From: Pseudoalteromonas luteoviolacea S2607
GTDB lineage: Bacteria; Pseudomonadota; Gammaproteobacteria; Enterobacterales; Alteromonadaceae
Length of the DNA stretch: 64,000 bases
Reading direction: 5' to 3'
Assembly (NCBI RefSeq): GCF_001625575.1
Contig: NZ_AUXV01000004.1
Span: 108,676 to 172,675, forward strand
This document shows, piece by piece, positions 40,011-50,900 of the stretch (position 1 is the first letter of the stretch; each line of letters opens with the position of its first letter). Both the position numbers and the translations under genes were made by a program. Below the pieces are notes generated by a model. That model was not told where the DNA came from and ran no database searches. It was given only the letters and a program-made list of their open reading frames with translations.

Positions 40011-41963
40011 TTAATCTATGTTAAATCGTCCAACTAACTCATCTAAGTTATTAGCAAACTTAACTAATTGCTTTGCACCATCATATAGAGAATCTGCTGA
40101 TCCGCTGACCTGTTGTATTGACTGATTTATTCCCTCGATTTGTGTTTTACTTTCACTTGCATAGGCACCTTGCTGCTCTGCTTGTTGAGATATATTGGCA
40201 ATAATCGGGGTTACCCTTTCTATCGAATTTGCAATTTCTTCAAAGGCTCTATGCGCTTGCTCTGATTGTTCAATGGCCGTTTTAGATTCCTCAACACTCA
40301 GTGTCATATGCTTCGATACTGAACGGGTCTGATCTGTCAGTTTAGTGAGTACCTTTTCTATATCTTGCGTTGCATCGTGGGAGCGTTGTGCCAAAGTACG
40401 TACTTCGTCTGCTACAACAGCAAAGCCACGTCCTTGCTCTCCCGCTCGAGCTGCTTCAATGGCTGCATTTAAAGCGAGTAAGTTGGTTTGTTCAGCGATT
40501 GTACGTATCACCTCTAAAATATTGGTAATGTCTTTACTTTGTCCTTCTAGCTCGCTCATTGCCTGTGCAGAACTATCAAGAGAATCATTGAGTGTTGCCA
40601 CCTGACTCACGGTGCTTTGGATAAGCGCATTACCTTGTTTTGCGTGGCTGTCTGTATTTGAGATCTCACTCAATGCTTGAGTGCAATTGTCATTAACGGT
40701 CATAGCCATGTTTTCCATGGCTTGTGTGTGCTCTGCAGTTTGTTGAGATGTACTTGCTTGATGATGACACTGACCACGAATATCATCGACGCTGCTATGA
40801 GATTGCTGCGCTTGGGCATTTAGGTTGCTGGCGTTGCTTTTTATATCTCTAACTAGGCCATTGATAGAGTTAAGGAATTGGTTAAACCAAGAGGCGAGTT
40901 CACTGATTTCATCATTGCCTATGACCTGCAAGCGTTTCGATAGGTTACCTTCACCTTGTGCGATTTCTTTGAGGCCATCAGAAACCATTTCAATGGGATA
41001 AACGATTTTATTGGCTAGAGCAATGGCAATGAAAATAAACAGCACCAACATGCCAATAGAGATAAGCCCAATATTGTATGACATCGCATAGGCAGAAGAG
41101 AGAATTTCATCTTCTTCAATCAATGCAACAAATGTCCAATTTAGCGCTTTGGAGTGGTAAAGCCTAGCTTGCAATATTGCATCGCCAGTATCAATCTTTA
41201 TAAGTGCTTCATCGGAGGGGTTGTTGATAGCCTTGTATTTGGGTCCCTCAAGGGAGGATAAATTCTTGAAATTACTATCGGGATTTTTCGGGTCGGCCAA
41301 TACGGTGCCATTGCCATCTAACAGCATGAGATAGCCGGTTTGTCCAAGCTGAATATTACTGACAATATCAGTTAAAGTGGCCAGCGTAACATCCAGAGAT
41401 TGCACACCTACTAAGCTTCCTGAGCGTTTAATCGCTGTTGCGATAGATACCATAGCTTGCCCTGTAACCCCTTGATATGGTTCGGTAATAACAACATCTG
41501 ATTGGGACTGGGTGACTTCTTGGTACCAAGGTCTTTTACGTGGGTCATAACCACCTAGTGGCTCTGCAGGATACTGGATAAAACCACCATCCTGTGTACC
41601 AAGATATACAAACAAAAGTTCAGGATGGGTGACTCCAAAGCTTTCAAAAAGTTTAAATATTGCCGCCTCTTCAGGCCCTGAAGAGGCTGGCTCCATCATC
41701 TTTTCGTCGCCGAAATATGTGGTGGTGTCTTTCGCGACATTCACCACCGCCTCGCTCTGCGCTAAAAAGCGGGCGTTATTCTTCATTTGCTCAAAAAACA
41801 AAATGAATGCGTTCTCTACTTGTCTGATTTCATTATCAGAAGTTGCAATAAAGCTGGTGTTCGACTCCTGCTTGGTGCGGGTAATACTCATTATAGATAT
41901 TGCTAGAATAGGTATAATGACTGTCAGTACAAAGCTGCCGATCAGCTTTTGTCGCATTCTCAT
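40011..41963 (-). CDS. Methyl-accepting chemotaxis protein with dCache-like sensor
   Basis: Chemoreceptor of 650 residues. The ATG at 41963 has TTGGAG seven bases upstream; a TTG four codons earlier overlaps that site. One transmembrane segment near the N-terminus (about 10-28) and a second at about 295-318 bracket a 265-residue periplasmic domain with [17 protein letters not shown] and VVITEPYQG, the dCache_1 amino-acid-sensor type. A HAMP domain follows, then the signalling domain with the hairpin [36 protein letters not shown] signature split around residue 500. No CheW-binding pentapeptide tether is seen. Ligand unknown. Confidence 0.92.
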   Translation of the reverse strand: MRMRQKLIGSFVLTVIIPILAISIMSITRTKQESNTSFIATSDNEIRQVENAFILFFEQMKNNARFLAQSEAVVNVAKDTTTYFGDEKMMEPASSGPEEAAIFKLFESFGVTHPELLFVYLGTQDGGFIQYPAEPLGGYDPRKRPWYQEVTQSQSDVVITEPYQGVTGQAMVSIATAIKRSGSLVGVQSLDVTLATLTDIVSNIQLGQTGYLMLLDGNGTVLADPKNPDSNFKNLSSLEGPKYKAINNPSDEALIKIDTGDAILQARLYHSKALNWTFVALIEEDEILSSAYAMSYNIGLISIGMLVLFIFIAIALANKIVYPIEMVSDGLKEIAQGEGNLSKRLQVIGNDEISELASWFNQFLNSINGLVRDIKSNASNLNAQAQQSHSSVDDIRGQCHHQASTSQQTAEHTQAMENMAMTVNDNCTQALSEISNTDSHAKQGNALIQSTVSQVATLNDSLDSSAQAMSELEGQSKDITNILEVIRTIAEQTNLLALNAAIEAARAGEQGRGFAVVADEVRTLAQRSHDATQDIEKVLTKLTDQTRSVSKHMTLSVEESKTAIEQSEQAHRAFEEIANSIERVTPIIANISQQAEQQGAYASESKTQIEGINQSIQQVSGSADSLYDGAKQLVKFANNLDELVGRFNID

Positions 41964-42144
41964 ATATAGCTCCAACTACTTGGCTTTTAAACAGTATAGA
42001 TGCTGTTTTCTAACCTGTGTAATTGAGATATAAAGAAATTTAACGAGGAGATAAATTGCTAAATTGGTAATAGTTTTGCATATACGAGCGTACAAATTGC
42101 ATACTTTAGAGGCTCTGCTGGCTTAAATGAGCCTCAAAGAGCCA

Positions 42145-42675
42145 TTATTGTAACTCTCGCTTCAATATAGAGTACATAAAACTGTTTTGATAGCAGCCTT
42201 GTAAGTACATGTTATCGCGTAACTCTGCTTCTCGGCGCATGCCTAATTTTTCCATTAACCGCCATGATGCAACGTTACCTATCGCACAAACTGCGATAAC
42301 TTTGTTGAGCTCAAATTGATCGAATAAATTTGAAATAAACGCACTTGCCGCTTCAAATGCATAGCCCTTCCCCAAGTGCTGTGGGCTCATGCGGTATCCA
42401 ATCTCACCAATATGGCACTGTTTTTGGGTGAACTTAAACAGCAATTCACCGATAAACTGGTGAGTTGTTTTACACCGGATAGCTAGCATCATTTTTTGAT
42501 GGTCAACACCCTGCCAAGGTAGCGTCGCTTCTTCAATCCGTAGCTTGGCATCCTCAATTGTGGCTGGATCACCAATGTATTTTGATGTATCAGGGTTTTT
42601 CCTTGATTGATAGACATCCGCTAAATCGCTTTGCTGTAAAGGCCTAACAATCAACCTTGTAGTTTCGAATCGCAT
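42145..42675 (-). CDS. RimJ/RimL-type GNAT acetyltransferase
   Basis: Acetyltransferase of 176 residues beginning MRFETTRLIVRPLQQSD, a typical RimJ/RimL opening. The acetyl-CoA site is YRMSPQHLGKGYAFEAASAF and the closing strands are CAIGNVASWRLMEKLGMRREAE. It overlaps the preceding MFS gene by 25 bases, so it is made from the same transcript. The substrate may be a ribosomal protein, or an antibiotic given the exporter beside it. Confidence 0.88.
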   Translation of the reverse strand: MRFETTRLIVRPLQQSDLADVYQSRKNPDTSKYIGDPATIEDAKLRIEEATLPWQGVDHQKMMLAIRCKTTHQFIGELLFKFTQKQCHIGEIGYRMSPQHLGKGYAFEAASAFISNLFDQFELNKVIAVCAIGNVASWRLMEKLGMRREAELRDNMYLQGCYQNSFMYSILKRELQ

Positions 42676-43853
42676 AACTTAACTCCTTTTTGACTGATTT
42701 TTTCATTACCAAGATTTTTAAGCGCTTTTAAACAAATAAGTACAAGTAATGCACACCCCGCAGTTAAAAAAGCGATAGAGCTAGGGCCTGTAATTAAGTA
42801 TTGATTAGCAAGCCAAGCAATACTCGAAAATAACAGTAATTCGGTTGCCCCTACTAACGCATTTGCAGTGCTCGAGCGTGACTTGTAAAAGTGGCCAACG
42901 TAATACATGTAACTCGGAAAGTAACTGCCAAAAATAAACATAATGGCGCAGTGGGCAAAAACAACGGCATGCACATGTTCGCTAAAAAACAAAAAGGTAA
43001 AGGCGCTTATTGGCAGTGCTGGCCATAAATACATCGCAATTTTTAGATGGTGCGTACGTTTTTGCATGATTTTGGCAAGTGTTGAGCCTACCAATAATCC
43101 AGACATAGAAACCATCATGGCTTGCCCTATTTGTTCTGTGGAATAGGCAAATTCATTTCGCAAGAAAAAAGGCAGGTAGAGTTGCAATGTTAAATATAAA
43201 AATGTGGGTGCCCATTTTAGCGATGCCACGGGTATAAAAGTGGGGCTTGAAGCAATATTTTTATATTGCTTCAGTAGTGCAGTGGGCTTTAATGAAACGA
43301 GACGTTTTTTGGGCTTTGGAAACGTTGCTAAACCAAATAGAAAAATGCAGACGTAAAAGCAAATTAGCACCAAAGACATGCCTTGCCACGAGAATTGCTC
43401 CGCCAACATACCAGCGATTAACGGTGTGATGAGTGCAACAAGGCTTGCTGAAATAGCTAGACTGCCCATTGCGCTGTTAAGTTTTGCACTTTGAAAGCAT
43501 GAGTATAAAACAGCACGGCTTACTAGAATGGGCGCAGCACAGCCTGCCCCTTGCAATACTCGACCAATCAAAAAAGTGTTGGCGCCATCTGCGAAGGCAC
43601 AGATCAAAGTGCCTACAATTAATATAATTTGGCCAGTGACAAATAGTGGCCGCTCGCCATATTTGTCGCACAGTGGCCCGACAAGGAGTTGCGCAGAGCC
43701 TAAAGAAAGGAAAAAGCTGATAATAACTGCTTGGCTAGCGCCGGGTGACAAAGTAAGGCTGTCTGCTATATCCGGCAGTACAGGCATAAAAATTTGGCTC
43801 GCTAGTTGAGAGCAAGAGGTCAATAAAGCAGCCAAGGTGATGTACCTATTCAT
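42651..43853 (-). CDS. MFS drug-efflux transporter, Bcr/CflA type
   Basis: Membrane transporter of 400 residues with about twelve hydrophobic segments. The motif GPLCDKYGERPLF after segment 2 matches MFS motif A, and GRVLQGAGCAAPILVSRAVL resembles the Bcr/CflA motif between segments 4 and 5. It likely expels a small drug or metabolite by proton antiport. It forms an overlapping pair with a GNAT gene and is divergent from a LysR regulator, the usual arrangement for an inducible efflux gene. Confidence 0.88.
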   Translation of the reverse strand: MNRYITLAALLTSCSQLASQIFMPVLPDIADSLTLSPGASQAVIISFFLSLGSAQLLVGPLCDKYGERPLFVTGQIILIVGTLICAFADGANTFLIGRVLQGAGCAAPILVSRAVLYSCFQSAKLNSAMGSLAISASLVALITPLIAGMLAEQFSWQGMSLVLICFYVCIFLFGLATFPKPKKRLVSLKPTALLKQYKNIASSPTFIPVASLKWAPTFLYLTLQLYLPFFLRNEFAYSTEQIGQAMMVSMSGLLVGSTLAKIMQKRTHHLKIAMYLWPALPISAFTFLFFSEHVHAVVFAHCAIMFIFGSYFPSYMYYVGHFYKSRSSTANALVGATELLLFSSIAWLANQYLITGPSSIAFLTAGCALLVLICLKALKNLGNEKISQKGVKLCDSKLQG

Positions 43854-43958
43854 GATTCTCCGGAATACGACTGGGAAATGTAGGCGGTAATATAACGTGC
43901 TTTTAATGTCCTAAAAATAAGGTAATAATTAAAAGACTTTTTCTTATGAGGAATTAAT

Positions 43959-44840
43959 TTGGACTGGTTAAGCGCAGCGCGCAGCTTTGTAGTGCTTGCA
44001 GATATGGAGAGCTTTACAAAAGCAGCCGAAATTATGGGAATATCCGCTTCAGCAATGAGCAAACGAATTGACTGGTTAGAGAAGCAACTCGGGCAAACTT
44101 TGTTCATCAGAACAACAAGGCAGGTGAGCTTGAATGAAAATGGCATGCAGTTTCTGCCTAATGCAAGGTTATGGATAGATCAATTTGAGCACATGTTAGA
44201 GCAAGCACAAGGCAGCGAGCTAAAGCCACAGGGCACATTAAAAATTGCGGCGACTCAGGCGATCGGAAGTAGTGTGCTCATGCCTAATATAAAGCGGTTT
44301 TTGGAGCAATATCCCGATCTAACAATCCACCTCAATGTCTTGACGCCAGGCTCCCCGCCAGATTTGGAGCATGACCTTGTAATAACGCGATACCATGAGG
44401 AGTTTGACTCTGTGGCCCATAAAGGCACTCGGTTAATTGATTATCAAATGATGCTGTTTGGTGCGCCCAGTTATTTGTCTCAGTGCGAGGAGATCCAAAC
44501 GGTGGCGGATCTAGCCTCTCATAAGATGTTGCTGAGTAATTATTATCAGAAAAAAGGCGGCATTATTTTAGAAGACGGGACACTATTTGATTTCAATAAT
44601 TATAATTTTGTTTCGGACCACTTGGATGCAATGATGAAAGCTGCGGTGCAGGGCATGGGGCTTATTTTTATTTCGCCTCAATATGTTGCAAGAGAGATCA
44701 AGCAAGGTGCGCTAGTCCCCGTATTGCCAAATTTAAGGTCAGAGGTGAAGCAGCTTTGGGCTTATTATCCAAACTCTAGCTTCACGCCCTATAAAACTCG
44801 ACTTTTTATTGATGAGCTAAAACGCAGCTTGGGCAGTTAA
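43959..44840 (+). CDS. LysR-family transcriptional regulator
   Basis: Regulator of 293 residues using a TTG start with GAGGAA 8 bases before it. The N-terminal HTH reads DWLSAARSFVVLADMESFTKAAEIMGISASAMSKRIDWLEKQLG, typical of LysR. The effector domain starts near 90 (GTLKIAATQAIGSSVL). It is divergent from the MFS/GNAT pair over 105 bases and most likely controls it. Its end overlaps the convergent outer-membrane gene by 4 bases. Confidence 0.9.
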   Translation: MDWLSAARSFVVLADMESFTKAAEIMGISASAMSKRIDWLEKQLGQTLFIRTTRQVSLNENGMQFLPNARLWIDQFEHMLEQAQGSELKPQGTLKIAATQAIGSSVLMPNIKRFLEQYPDLTIHLNVLTPGSPPDLEHDLVITRYHEEFDSVAHKGTRLIDYQMMLFGAPSYLSQCEEIQTVADLASHKMLLSNYYQKKGGIILEDGTLFDFNNYNFVSDHLDAMMKAAVQGMGLIFISPQYVAREIKQGALVPVLPNLRSEVKQLWAYYPNSSFTPYKTRLFIDELKRSLGS

Positions 44841-45442
44841 AAACGGTAATTGATACCGGCACTTAGCTGAAACTGGTTTAATACGTCACCATCAAAATGC
44901 CAGATACAGTTATCGGTGGTTTTTGGATCATCATCGCAAACAACTGACGATGAATTTTTGACGATGGTCGCCATCCAGCGTAGTTCTGTGAAAGCGTGGA
45001 ACCCTGCACCAATAGAGTAATCAACGCCAGTGAATAAACCAGATGCGAAGAAATCATCTGACTCAGCGAAGTTGGGCGTAATTCTATTTACGCCAATTTG
45101 TGCGCCGACATAGTAATTGAGATTTTGACTGATAGGCCTCTCAATAGCGCTCTGAAACAGTAGATATTCCATGTCTACTTTAGCAATTGCATTATCAGCA
45201 AATTCTGTTTCATTAAAGCTATAGAATAGCCCGTATCGAGTGCTATTAACTATACGGTCCGCAGAAAATCCAAAGTGGCTATTGTCTTCAAGATCAATCG
45301 TAAAGTTTTTACTTGTCGTTAGGTCGTGGTTGGTGGAGTATCCGCCAAACACTGAAACACCAAATCCCGAATCGTCGGCAAATGCAATGTTTGCAGAGCT
45401 CAACAAGCCAAGACTGGTGATTAGGCAAAGAATATTTTTCAT
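44837..45442 (-). CDS. Outer-membrane beta-barrel protein
   Basis: Protein of 201 residues with a signal peptide (MKNILCLITSLGLLSSANIAFA). The mature part alternates hydrophobic and polar residues in about eight strands (GVSVFGGYST, YGLFYSFNETEF, YYVGAQIGVNRI, YSIGAGFHAFTELRW) and ends with the outer-membrane terminal Phe (GINYRF). This is an eight-stranded OmpA/OmpW-size barrel. Two cysteines near the end (VVCDDDPKTTDNCIW) probably form a loop disulphide. The stop overlaps the LysR stop. Confidence 0.82.
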   Translation of the reverse strand: MKNILCLITSLGLLSSANIAFADDSGFGVSVFGGYSTNHDLTTSKNFTIDLEDNSHFGFSADRIVNSTRYGLFYSFNETEFADNAIAKVDMEYLLFQSAIERPISQNLNYYVGAQIGVNRITPNFAESDDFFASGLFTGVDYSIGAGFHAFTELRWMATIVKNSSSVVCDDDPKTTDNCIWHFDGDVLNQFQLSAGINYRF

Positions 45443-45904
45443 ATATTGTCCTTATATGCTGGTCTGCGGCTATTTTGGCATAATTAAATGAATAAAAGGA
45501 GAGGCTAAAAAAATAAAGTATGCTTGCACAATATTCTGCCAAAAAATCACGGTTAAGCGCGCTGCGTGTAAAAGCGTGTCATTGATACTCCAAATAAGCA
45601 GCGATACAGACCGCAGAGCGGCTCCAGGTACGTCGAAATAGTCACTGTGTGGGCGTAGGGGGCTTATTAAACTGTTTCTACATTATACTTCTGAAGGCCA
45701 AATGATGAGGTGTATTGCTACCCTGAGTGGTATTTAGCACTGCTTAAAATAGGTTTGAAGCTCGCTGTAGATTTTGAGAGTTTGGATTTCGTGGTTGCTC
45801 AACTACTGTTGATTACAATATCAGCATTGGCGTATCAGTTTTTGTTTTCGATAACTGAATCCCTTATTTAGCCTTTAAGCAAGGCTAAATAAGGAATAAA
45901 GATA
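45443..45904. other. Non-coding stretch with a strong hairpin
   Basis: About 460 bases without a supported gene. At 45862-45894 CCTTATTTAGCCTT / AAGGCTAAATAAGG form a perfect 14-bp hairpin with a 5-base loop, ten bases after the stop of the minus-strand operon that starts with the kinase gene; it is that operon's likely 3' end. The left part holds the promoter of the outer-membrane barrel gene. Confidence 0.55.
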
Positions 45905-46507
45905 TTACCAAGTCGCTTTATATAAGTAGAAACCGATAAAGTCTTTTAGGTCAGTAATATTTTGTGCTTGCACTTGCTCGTCAATCCAAGTTGAGATCTC
46001 TGCATTTAGTGCGTTACCGTCAACTTCAATGCCCTGAAGTACACTTGCTTTATTTTGAGAGTTTAGGAACTCTTCACGGTCGCTGTCATTAAACGCTAAG
46101 TGCCAAAGTGTTAAAACAAGCGCTTTTTGTTGCTCTTCGCTTACCGTCGGTGCACTGCTAGGTACAGACGCACCGCCAGCTAATTCAAAAATAGGCGTTC
46201 TGTCAGCTGTAAATACACAGCGGTATGCGACTTCACCTAATTGTTGGTTAACTAGAATTGCTGCTGCCTTAGAGCCACTGATCTGAACTAGTTTGTCAGC
46301 ATATTCGATAGACATTTCAGCTGTCGTATTGACAACACTTACACGAGAGTTCGGGATGTAATACTTATCTCTCAAAATTGCTCTGTTTTCTGGCTCTGAG
46401 ATTAATGTACTGTATATGCTGTTAGTGATTTGTCTAAGCTCAGGCTTTGTTGCTTGTGCGTAAAGTAGTTGCATACAGCATAAATCGTTAATAAGCGCCG
46501 TAGTCAT
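45905..46507 (-). CDS. Unknown protein at the end of the kinase operon
   Basis: Protein of 200 residues without signal peptide or membrane segment, starting directly at the stop of the previous gene (1-base overlap). The N-terminus (about 1-100) is helical; the C-terminal part after a Pro/Ser linker reads EEQQKALVLTLWHLAFNDSDREEFLNSQNKASVLQGI, faintly similar to the helical leader region (L-x-x-L-x-x-D-x-x-x-R-x-x-F-x-x-x-P) of nitrile-hydratase-like or Burkholderia TOMM precursor proteins. That similarity is by eye only. It could instead be a partner of the cytochrome-like protein. Confidence 0.5.
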   Translation of the reverse strand: MTTALINDLCCMQLLYAQATKPELRQITNSIYSTLISEPENRAILRDKYYIPNSRVSVVNTTAEMSIEYADKLVQISGSKAAAILVNQQLGEVAYRCVFTADRTPIFELAGGASVPSSAPTVSEEQQKALVLTLWHLAFNDSDREEFLNSQNKASVLQGIEVDGNALNAEISTWIDEQVQAQNITDLKDFIGFYLYKATW

Positions 46508-47904
46508 TATTTATCTCCTTTGATAATTGAGGGGACGGTAAACATGCCGTCATATTTAGCGTGTCTATGGCAAGCCGCACAATCAAGATTGTCCTGACTT
46601 ACTGAACGGTCAAATGGCTCCATAGACGAATTACGTATAATTTTATCCACCGTATTATTACCGGAATAAGCTGGTAGAATATTTCCTCTGGTATCTACCC
46701 AAACGTTTTCAATTAATCGATAGTTTTGCAAAGGCGAAACGTTAGGTGTCTTGGTGTACGCTAGGATTGTTAAGCAGCTAGAGTAGTCTAGTGACGACAA
46801 GCCAGAACCCTGACAGATCTTTTCGGATAAGTTCTCAACTTTGAAGTTTCTGTCCGAAGGCTGAAACCTAATGATCTGCGCTGGCTGAGTGGTTGTTGTT
46901 GGTACTTGGTTTACAACACAACTGGTGTTGTTTATCGCAAGCAAATCGTCTTTAGTACAGTTTTTGATATTTTGCTCGATTTGACTGTTATCGTATAGCA
47001 GCCAAGACACAGTTTTATCAATGTTGTTAAAGTCAGCTTTTGAGGCGACGCTTGGCGCATTTTGATAGTATTCAAAAGTCGTCCAAGACCACTCTGAAAT
47101 TTTAATGTTTTTACATGTAAGCCCTTCACATGTTGTTTCAGTAGATTGCAAAGGGTTCATCTTGTTTGCAATATGCAACCCAGTTAGTCCAACAACTTGT
47201 ATATCGCAGACATTACTGTCGGAGTATATGCATGCCAAAGATGAATGATATTGGCTTACTGTACTGTATTCACTTTGTGGGATTATTCTCCAAGCACCTT
47301 TGGCGACAATAGCCCCTCGTTTGGGCTCTGTTGTGCTACCTGTGGTAAATTGGTAGTTGTTTTTAGCAAAGTTGTTTAAATCGTTAACCGCCACATCGTT
47401 GTAATACACTTCAAAATGCAATTTACTTTTATCTATCGCCACAAGTGGTTGGTGGTCTTGATCCGGAATATCCGTATCATGTAAGTACTCTAGATGTTGC
47501 GCATATGCCGTGTTTGAGTCTATGTTGAGCGTTTTCAATATGGCGGCAATTTCTTGCTTGTTTTGCGTTGTTAAACTCGGCTTTGTGCCTTGAGTCAAAT
47601 CCGTCTTTGTTTGCCATGTTTGCCATACGCTTATATCAAATGGCGCAGGGTTCTTCGATAGATCCGGTGCGCGGCTGCTGATGTCGGTTACTGGCCAATT
47701 CAATGCGTAAAATTGTTTTACGGCATAGTTTCTAAACCCTTGCGAATTCTCACTGCTGCCGGCTGAGATTGCACCCGGAAAACATCCTACAGGTGTATTA
47801 TCAAAGGGGACTTTACATGTATCGTTTGGTAGCTGCTCGGAACTTGCAAAACTAGCTGCCCCAAATGCTAGTCCAGCTGCGCCGATGGCTGCTTTTATTA
47901 TCAT
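46507..47904 (-). CDS. Secreted c-type-cytochrome-like protein
   Basis: Protein of 465 residues with a signal peptide (KAAIGAAGLAFGAASFAS). One heme motif, CAACH (442-446), lies near the C-terminus. The body contains FYALNWPVTD near 65, VAKGAWRIIP, GLTGLHIANKMN and WSWTTFEYYQNAP, phrases I associate with uncharacterised periplasmic cytochrome-family proteins, plus about twelve further cysteines that may form disulphides. It is between the big kinase gene and the 200-residue gene, with 12 bases and 1 base spacing, so all three are one operon. The redox partner is unknown. Confidence 0.7.
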   Translation of the reverse strand: MIIKAAIGAAGLAFGAASFASSEQLPNDTCKVPFDNTPVGCFPGAISAGSSENSQGFRNYAVKQFYALNWPVTDISSRAPDLSKNPAPFDISVWQTWQTKTDLTQGTKPSLTTQNKQEIAAILKTLNIDSNTAYAQHLEYLHDTDIPDQDHQPLVAIDKSKLHFEVYYNDVAVNDLNNFAKNNYQFTTGSTTEPKRGAIVAKGAWRIIPQSEYSTVSQYHSSLACIYSDSNVCDIQVVGLTGLHIANKMNPLQSTETTCEGLTCKNIKISEWSWTTFEYYQNAPSVASKADFNNIDKTVSWLLYDNSQIEQNIKNCTKDDLLAINNTSCVVNQVPTTTTQPAQIIRFQPSDRNFKVENLSEKICQGSGLSSLDYSSCLTILAYTKTPNVSPLQNYRLIENVWVDTRGNILPAYSGNNTVDKIIRNSSMEPFDRSVSQDNLDCAACHRHAKYDGMFTVPSIIKGDK

Positions 47905-47916
47905 TAACTTGATGCC

Positions 47917-50900
47917 TTATTGAAGTTCAAACTGTTTATTCATGTAAAAAGTCTCGCCAGTTTGGCTGCTTATCTCTGACGCTCTATTAAGCGCGATAGC
48001 TGACTGGTCCTTGTTTCCTAAAGTTTGCTCTGCTTGAGCAAGCATCAATAGGTAGCAAGGTAAATTGGCAAGTGCGCCAGTGCTTTCATAGGCACTAATC
48101 CACTTATCCAGCTCTGTGCTGGCGCTCTGTTGCCCCAGTTGGATGAGTAGAAACTGTTCTAGCAAGTTAGCTACGATATTCCAAAGCGCGATGTTGTGCT
48201 CGCTTGTGAGTTGGATTGCTTGTTGCGCATGCTTTAGTGCACCTTCATGATCACCAAGCATAGTTTTGATTAGCGCCCCACGCGTTAATGCATGAGAGTG
48301 GGAAAAGACATTACCAATCTCTTGCGCAGTAGAAATTGCTTTAGCTGACAATGCGAGTGCTTGTTCTTGTTTTCCAAGTTCAACGCAACATATGGCGTAA
48401 TAGCTTAACTCAGCAATACCAATATTGTATGAATAGTTCTTGTTAAACAGGCCGTCGAGTTCGGTATCAAACAAAGCGTGGTTTTGTTCATAAACTCGCT
48501 CGGCTTCTTCATATCTACCAAGCCACAACTTAGAACCAGCAACGAGCGCATTCAGGGCGACCTGATCGACCGTTTCTATCTGTTTTGTTGATGTATAGGC
48601 TTGTTCTGAGGTACTGATACTTTCTTCAAAATTACCCCTGACCATGTAGTAGACCCCAATTCCCCAGAGTGTTCTCGATAGCTCAGGTGTGCCGTCAATA
48701 TTCTGAGCTATATCAATTGCTTTTTTATAGTTGGCATGAACATCTGGACTAGCGTAGCCCTTAAAACCGATATAAAAGTTAGCCAAGCTCAGTTGAAGAT
48801 CTAAAACTTCTTGCTCTTGAATATTCAGTGAAGATTTATGTTCATTGGCAATATTGTCTGCTTTTTCAAGGGCAACAAGTGCTTGTTGAAAGCGTGATTC
48901 TGACGTACTTTCTTTACCGATTTTTAAGAACACTTTGAATGCATCCGTGAATGAGGCTGCTTTTTGATAGTGTTCACCTTGAGTAAATTGTAGCGAAAAG
49001 TTGTTGGCAAAAGATTTAAGTACTTCGGCTATTTTCAGGTGATTGGTTGTTTTTGCTTTATTGTCCATACTGTCATAAGCGGCATCTCTAACCAAAGCAT
49101 GTTTGAATATGTAGCTGTCTGTTTCAACCCTTCTTTGCTGAATAATCAACTCTTTATCTAACAGCTCATTCAAATCATTTTGAATTTGGTCTTCGCTTAA
49201 AGCCGATGTCTTGACCAAGAGTTCATACTCAAACTCTCTACCAATTGCCGCAGCCAGCTGTGCTGTTTCTTTGGCATGAACCAAATTGTCTAGTTTCTGT
49301 TGTAAAGATTCTCTTAAGCTATTAGGGACTTGCTCTAGCTTATCCGGATTTATAAATGTAATCGCACCATTGGTCTCGTGAATTAGCTGCTTTTCTTTCA
49401 GCATATCAACAAGCTCTTCGATAAAGAGAGGGATACCATCAGTGCGTTTTACCAGAACAGAGCGAACATTTTCAGATACATTTTTACTATCGAATAGCTG
49501 TTCGATGAAGTCAGCGGTGGCCTTTGCCGTGAGTTTATTAAGCTCGATTTCAACCAGTGTGAGATCCAGCAAGCTGTTCGGACAAGGTTGTCTAGAAGTG
49601 CTAATCATGACACTGCCATCTTGTAATTGTGCCGCAAAGTAGCGCAAAAATTCGAGTGTAATAACGTCTGACCAATGGATGTCTTCGATAATGTACAGTT
49701 TAAATTCTGTAATGCTGGATTTTCGAGACATCAGCAATGCGCTTAACCCAGCAAACAATAGCGCTTTTTGTTCATCAGGAGAATGAGAAGACGTTTGCAT
49801 TTCGTCAGGCAGTGGAATGGCCAACCAAACCATAATAACAGGAATAGTAGCTTCAACCTCAGAAGCCGTCTGGCCAAATTCGGTCAAGATATCCCCAAAT
49901 AGCTGTATGACGTCTGCCGATGCCAAGTTGTCTGTATTTAATAAATATCTGACTAAATTTAAAATGGGATACAACGCATTGTTTTGATGCTCTGGTAAGC
50001 ACTGAGCGACTAGGTGTTGGTATTTGCTCGCATTGTCTCTGACCTCCTGCAACAATCTCGACTTACCAATACCAGCCTCACCATAAATATGGGCAATACG
50101 GGTGTTGTTGTCGCCATTAATAACAGACAGGGTTTTATCTAGCTCAAGTTGGCGGCCAATTAACTTGTGGTTGGTTTTAGTACCACGCATAAAACCAAAT
50201 GCTTCTATGCGTTTTTCGCCTTTGAGGTTGTATATAGATAGTTGCTCAAACGAAAGGCCCAGTTGGACATTATCGAAATAATCAAAATCACTATATGGCT
50301 CTAAAATAGCACGTGACTCTGCCGAGCATAAAATTTGTCTCTCACCAGCTAAGCGTGAAAGCTCCATTGCAGTATTTGCGACATTGCCTTCAGGCACTGC
50401 ATTAGCGTACGTAACAAATATACCCGAATGAATACCAATATGTGCATTGAGCTGAATACCATGTGCTTCTTGCATTAATGCATTTCGTTTAGAAAGCTCG
50501 CTAATGGCCTCCAACGCAGTACGTGCAGATAGCCTTGTATCATTGTCGCTGGCAACCGGATAACCAAAATAAAACAGCATGGTATCAGCTAGGTTTCCGA
50601 CATGGTAAGCGCCAAAGCGTGTCGCAATGTCAATACAGTGGTTGCGTTGAGATTTAAATAGCGTGTCTATTATGTCTAAATCTTTGGCACTATCAGTAAG
50701 GCGCTTTGCGCTCATTCTGATGGCTAATACCGTTATTTGTTTACGCTCAGTAAGTGTGGTGTAGTCATGTACTAGTGGGCTGCTAGGATCGTCATTTCTG
50801 AGTACGACGGTGTTGTCATCATAACCGTGCTGTGCCTGAACATCAGCCAAGATACCAACCAAGTTTGAGACGTTCATGGAGTTGAGTTCAGAAAAGATCT

